Shown here in pieces: positions 60,801 to 64,000 of a DNA stretch of 64,000 bases; position 1 is the stretch's first letter, and the number at the start of each line of letters is the position of its first letter. Below the pieces are notes generated by a model. It was given only the letters and a program-made list of their open reading frames with translations, was not told the DNA's origin and did not search any database. The DNA is from Inia geoffrensis (taxonomy: Eukaryota; Chordata; Mammalia; Artiodactyla; Iniidae), in the NCBI GenBank assembly GCA_036417435.1, contig CM070899.1, forward strand, positions 170,343,494 through 170,407,493, written 5' to 3'. A program made the position numbers and the translations under genes.

Positions 60801-63800
60801 ACCTACCACAAAAAGGAGTTGTGAGATCAGAGTTAACAAACAAAAGAATCCTTTGCAAATTATAAAAACAATGCATTTTCACTAAATGGAGATATGGCAC
60901 GTTCTCATGTTATTTTTGGGACTTGTTTTACCCCAATCAATCTTAGCTACAAAATCTTGACAAATTTCTGACCAAGAACCTAATTTTTGACAGTATAATC
61001 TGCTGTAGAGCCTAAACTTGATGTTATAGTTGAAAAGAACTTAGACGTATCTGACCTAACTTTTGGCCCATGTGCCGTGAGACAGAACAATCAGTCTGCT
61101 TAGGAAACAAGTCCTGTGCAGAGCCGCGTCCTGCTCCGCCTTATTTTTGTCCCTTTTCTAAGGCTGCACGATGTGCCTTTTAACTCCTTTTCCTACCGCC
61201 TTCTGGACAGACAGGAACAGCGCTGTCTGGTGAGGGTGAGTATGTGCCTTGTGATGCCGGGATTTCCCAGTGATACACACACAACTGTGGTTTGGGACAG
61301 TGGAAGCTTTTGTTTGTTCCTTTTCCTTGCCTTTTTAAACCATCATTTTTTAATCTCTTGTACATAACTGACAAGTCAACCTGTAGGAGTGGTCCATTCC
61401 CCCGACTTTGCCCCTCCGTATCTGAACACAGAATTAGTCATACTCCTTTGTGTAGAGAAAAGCAAATGCATTTCTTTGGAAATATGTTCGTAGTGAAACA
61501 CAATCAGAAGAGGCAAACATTCTCAGTCATCTTAAAATTGAAGCAGGACTCAGCTGTTAACTTAGTATCACGGGGCTCATGACAATTATTTATACTTGTG
61601 AAGATTTCTATCAGCACAGCCCCCAAGGCTTTTTAGTAGATGCAGGCTTCTTCAGGGAAAGGTGCCTTCTCAGGCATCCTGATAACCCCAGGGCTGCAGC
61701 AGCTCAGTGCAGCCGGCCCAGCTTGTTTTCCTTACGCACATTCCCTCACCAGGGCCTGGGGAACAGACTCATGTCTGCAGCTGTGCACACGGCAGCCAGC
61801 ACCTTGTCTTCCGAATCTGAGGATGCCTTACATTTACGTGGCTCGTGAATCCTCTGCTTTTTTGTGGGTTAATGGTTTAAAAAAAAAAAAAAGAAAAAAA
61901 AAAAAGTCCCTCACTCACGCTTTAATGCACACAAGGGGATTTGACAGATTTTTCCCAGAACGCGGCACGCGTATGAATACTCTTCTTGAGTTCTGGGTGG
62001 GCGAGTCAGTCTGTGTGGGAGAAAGGAGCCGCTCCTAGCAGCCCTTGCACTTCCCACCTCTGCCTCAATGTCCTGAGAAGCTGCCCAGAGCCTGGTCACC
62101 AGCACCTCCATTCCCTGCCCTCGTTCCTGGGTTGACTGCTGTCTGCTACTGGGCCGCCCAAGGTAAGCGGCCCAGCCCCCAAGCATCAGCCTCCTCTGAA
62201 GGTCACCCTGTTTACGGCTCTACTAGATAGTGACTAAAAGATGACCTCTCCTTTCTTGCACCAGCAACTGATCGAAAGCAAGGTTTCTGTAGTATCAAAA
62301 TGGAATCATCGAGGTCTGTGGAAGACATGATTTATTTTTGTAAATTCTGAGAAAGAACAGAGACAAAATCTTCAGAAGACTAAAAGTTACAAAATTTTAG
62401 ATCAAAGAGCTAATTTCTGATGTCATGGCATGGCGATGACCATTTTACTGCTTTGCTCAATAACAAATTAAATACTACTAAGATGGAAATCTATTAAAAA
62501 GCTGTCCAAATACCAGCTAATGCCCTACTTCTTTCAAGGAGCATCTGGCACAGCCAGAAGCAGCGTGGCCAGGGGCCAAATCAGGTTCTGGAAACGCCTG
62601 CCTTGCAAGTCACCACAGCATCTCAGAAGCTTCTCAGCTCCTCCGTATTAAGGAGAAGATAAAGGCAGCTTAACTTCTGTAATTGACAGCCCCGCAACCT
62701 GGAGAAAGGAGGAATTATGTGGTTCTAGTGCATTCCACTGACTTCTTGACATTTTTGAGGCAATAACTGAGGCTCTCTGAGAGCAGCAAACAGTCCCATT
62801 AAACTTCTAGAACTGGAGAATTTCTCATGTTTGGAGGCCTTCCTGTGCCTGTTTAAGGGGCTCTGAGGCACAGCCAAAGTCCAGCCCTATATCATCGAGA
62901 TGTAGACACCATCCACCTTGTCAGTGCCCAGAACACACGGAAAGAGTCACAATGCTTCCTTACATGCACACAGTGCTTAAGTTACATAGTATCTGCATGA
63001 ACATCATCTCACTTAATCCTCATAATGACCTTAGGAGGAAGGCTGTCATCTTCTCAATGTTACAGATAAAGAAATGGACAGAGTTTAGACGTGGAATGAC
63101 TGGCCTAGACACATCAGTCCTGGAACTAGGATCAAATCTAGAGCTGTGGTCTCTTAGAAATGCTTTCCATCTCCTCATCTAATCTTCCCATCAGCCATGC
63201 CTGGAAGGTCCTGGTCCTGCAGGGCTTCTCAGCAATGTGTCCAAGGGAGTTCACAAAACCTACCTGCTAGGACTTCCCTGGTGGCACAGTGGTTAGGAAT
63301 CTGCCTGCCAATGTAGGGGACACAGGTTCGAGCCCTGGTCCAGGAAGATCTCACATGCCGCGGAGCAACTAAGCCCGTGAGCCACAACTACTGAGCCCGT
63401 GTACCACAACTACTGAAGCCCACACGCCTAGAGCCCATGCTCCGCAACAAGAGAAGTCACCACAATGAGAAGCCCCCGCACCACAACAAAGAGTAGCCCT
63501 CCCTCGCCGCAACTAGAGAAAGCCTGCGCACACAGCAACGAAAACCCAATGCAGCCCAAAAAAACCTACCTGCTGACAAGCAAATAAGACGGGACCTGTG
63601 GCTAACCCGAGCTTCAGGTCGGCTGAGGTCGGCTTGCCCATCCGGTCAGAACACGAGGTGAAGTCCAGGACGTCATCTATTAGCTGGAAAGGGAGAAAGG
63701 GCTGTCACAAGCACCACCATACCAGTGTCCCCGCCACCCTGCCAGCTGGACCAACAGGCCGCACTCTTACAAAGCAGCGGACCAACCTGAAAAGCGAGTC

Positions 63801-63867
63801 CCACGTTTTTTCCGTATTGATAGGCAATTTCATGTACCACTGGGTCAGGGCATCCCAGGACAGAGAC
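54712..63867 (-). CDS. PDSS1: PDSS1 (decaprenyl diphosphate synthase subunit 1), last four exons
   Basis: Mitochondrial trans-prenyltransferase. With PDSS2 it makes the decaprenyl diphosphate side chain of coenzyme Q10 from farnesyl/geranylgeranyl and isopentenyl diphosphates. Minus-strand exons 63867-63787, 63683-63570, 57703-57623 and 54852-54712 sum to 417 bases, 138 codons plus stop, all starting in phase 0. They correspond to about residues 278-415 of the 415-residue human protein. The second aspartate-rich motif (LIDDVLDF) for diphosphate-Mg binding is intact, as are DLKLGLATGPVLFA and the C-terminal LSEIVLTRDK. Upstream exons, including the first Asp-rich motif and the targeting peptide, lie beyond 64000. 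The gene runs convergently towards ABI1. No frameshift or stop is seen in these exons, so the gene appears functional. Confidence 0.96.
54853..57622 (-). other. PDSS1 last intron
   Basis: 2.8 kb. It contains an unidentified coding-like minus-strand segment (55678-56243, listed separately) and a MER5-like scrap near 57340-57430. The remainder is AT-rich without recognised features. Confidence 0.85.
55678..56243 (-). pseudogene. Unidentified decayed coding-like segment
   Basis: Two overlapping minus-strand frames read as one Lys/Arg/Ser-rich protein broken by a frameshift at about 55905-55929. The first (112 codons) contains KKVVTYKRKSSVLAQGAAKP and SSTQILGKLFADVQQNRGN. The second (83 codons) contains MNQSSMKSHPVMAAVRQSYK and NEEEAIMFRSELPYSKAK. 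Upstream sequence to about 56420 continues in a similar style but with stops. The composition looks like real protein rather than random AT-rich DNA, so a processed pseudogene is plausible. I do not recognise the parent gene. No A-tail or target duplication was pinned down. Confidence 0.4.
57623..57703 (-). CDS. PDSS1: PDSS1 exon (probably exon 11)
   Basis: 81 bases, 27 codons, from FPEMNAMIMRRFSSPGDVDR to ARQYVLQ. The acceptor is tttctggttag and the donor CAG/gtgaga. It starts and ends in phase 0. Confidence 0.95.
59115..59324 (+). mobile_element. CHR-type SINE
   Basis: GGGGCTTCCCTGGTGGCGCA start, GGTTCGTGCCCC B-box, A18 tail and the perfect 13-base duplication AAAAGTCAAATCA (59102-59114 and 59325-59337). 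A young copy. Confidence 0.94.
62960..63175 (-). mobile_element. MIR SINE
   Basis: Antisense MIR: ATCATCTCACTTAATCCTCA, TAATGACCTTAGGAGGAAGG, GTTACAGATAAAGAAATGGA, TGGAACTAGGATCAAATCTA. Confidence 0.8.
63269..63560 (+). mobile_element. Long CHR-1-type SINE at the PDSS1 splice donor
   Basis: About 290 bases from GGACTTCCCTGGTGGCACAG, through GGTTCGAGCCCTGG and the CCACAACTACTGA repeats, to an A-rich end CAATGCAGCCCAAA. It is flanked by the perfect 14-base duplication AAAACCTACCTGCT (63255-63268 and 63561-63574). The right copy contains the PDSS1 exon end and splice donor (minus strand AGCAG/GTAGGTTTT). It is antisense to PDSS1. Confidence 0.95.
63570..63683 (-). CDS. PDSS1: PDSS1 exon (probably exon 10), DDxxD motif
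   Basis: 114 bases, 38 codons, from LIDDVLDFTSCSDRMGKPTS to GPVLFACQQ. It carries the second aspartate-rich motif DDVLD and the KPTSADLKLG stretch typical of trans-isoprenyl diphosphate synthases. The acceptor is ccctttccag and the donor CAG/gtaggt. The donor lies inside the target-site duplication of the SINE at 63269-63560. Confidence 0.96.
63684..63786 (-). other. Very short PDSS1 intron (103 bases)
   Basis: Between the exon ending at 63787 (donor GTTGGT) and the exon starting at 63683 (acceptor CCCTTTCCAG). It is close to the practical lower size for mammalian introns. GC-richer than the surroundings. Confidence 0.93.
63787..63867 (-). CDS. PDSS1: PDSS1 exon (probably exon 9)
   Basis: 81 bases, 27 codons, from VSVLGCPDPVVHEIAYQYGK to NVGLAFQ. 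The acceptor is cctctgtttcag and the donor CAG/gttggt, whose +3 T departs from the usual purine. These are helical residues preceding the second Asp-rich motif. Confidence 0.94.
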
Positions 63868-64000
63868 CTGAAACAGAGGATCCTGAGATAGGCCGCTGGC
63901 AGGGCAGCAGCCCCGGAGGGGGACTCATGCCTCCTTCCTCTTAGAAAAGAGGGAGTGAGGCTGGATTATGTGCAGTCAGGAGAGACTGCTGTCAGGAGAC
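63868..64000 (-). other. PDSS1 intron upstream of probable exon 9 (partial)
   Basis: Intronic sequence continuing past the window edge, with a polypyrimidine tract (CTCTGTTTCAG on the minus strand) just before the exon. Confidence 0.85.

Larger units (their letters stand above)
57704..63569 (-). other. PDSS1 intron between probable exons 10 and 11
   Basis: 5.9 kb with SINEs at 59115-59324 and 63269-63560, a MIR (62960-63175), MER5-like scraps (about 58060-58160 and 58330-58380), and an A-rich stretch (61879-61905). The rest, e.g. 59340-62950, shows no gene I can support. Confidence 0.85.

Noticed and set aside
61579..62230. Overlapping open frames of 60-132 codons in a GC-richer part of the PDSS1 intron
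   Set aside because: No recognisable domain; frames on both strands overlap, and one includes an A-rich tract translated as lysines. Probably chance.

Overview
This is nuclear DNA from a mammal, almost certainly a cetacean. It is AT-rich and intron-dominated. It carries about a dozen copies of the tRNA-derived CHR-type SINE (left end GGCTTCCCTGGTGGCGCAGT, internal A/B-box tRNA part, A-tail) that is abundant in whales and dolphins, plus cetartiodactyl-type L1, MIR, L2, MaLR and DNA transposon remnants. No prokaryotic-style operon, CRISPR array or RNA gene is visible.

Two protein-coding genes are present in a tail-to-tail arrangement. On the + strand, bases 1-54.3 kb hold the 3' part of ABI1 (Abl interactor 1, an adaptor of the WAVE actin-regulatory complex). 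Ten coding exons (probably 3-12) lie between 27,035 and 52,643. They sum to 413 codons plus stop with every splice phase matching, and they include a 15-base microexon, the proline-rich region and the C-terminal SH3 domain. On the - strand, the last four exons of PDSS1 (decaprenyl diphosphate synthase subunit 1, coenzyme Q side-chain synthesis) lie between 63,867 and 54,712 and encode the C-terminal 138 residues, including the second aspartate-rich motif DDVLD. The likely poly(A) signals of the two genes are only about 135 bases apart.

Bases 1-27,034 are an ABI1 intron (probably intron 2) packed with layered mobile elements. The main block (12.0-26.1 kb) is a nested stack. An old, decayed endogenous retrovirus (minus strand) is split by an old 5'-truncated L1, which is split by a near-complete ~7.1 kb L1 with 5'UTR, ORF1, broken ORF2 and an 11-base target-site duplication. 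That L1 in turn carries two SINE insertions. The order of events can be read from the target-site duplications.

The most unusual point is in PDSS1. A SINE (63,269-63,560) inserted exactly at the 5' splice site of the exon ending at 63,570. Its 14-base target-site duplication contains the exon end and the splice donor, so the gene now has two copies of the donor about 300 bases apart. Other points are a NAGNAG tandem acceptor and a microexon in ABI1, a 103-base PDSS1 intron, strong hairpins, a Z-DNA-prone tract, and an unidentified decayed coding-like segment in the last PDSS1 intron. I found no previously undescribed enzymatic or defence system; the interest lies in gene structure and transposon biology.
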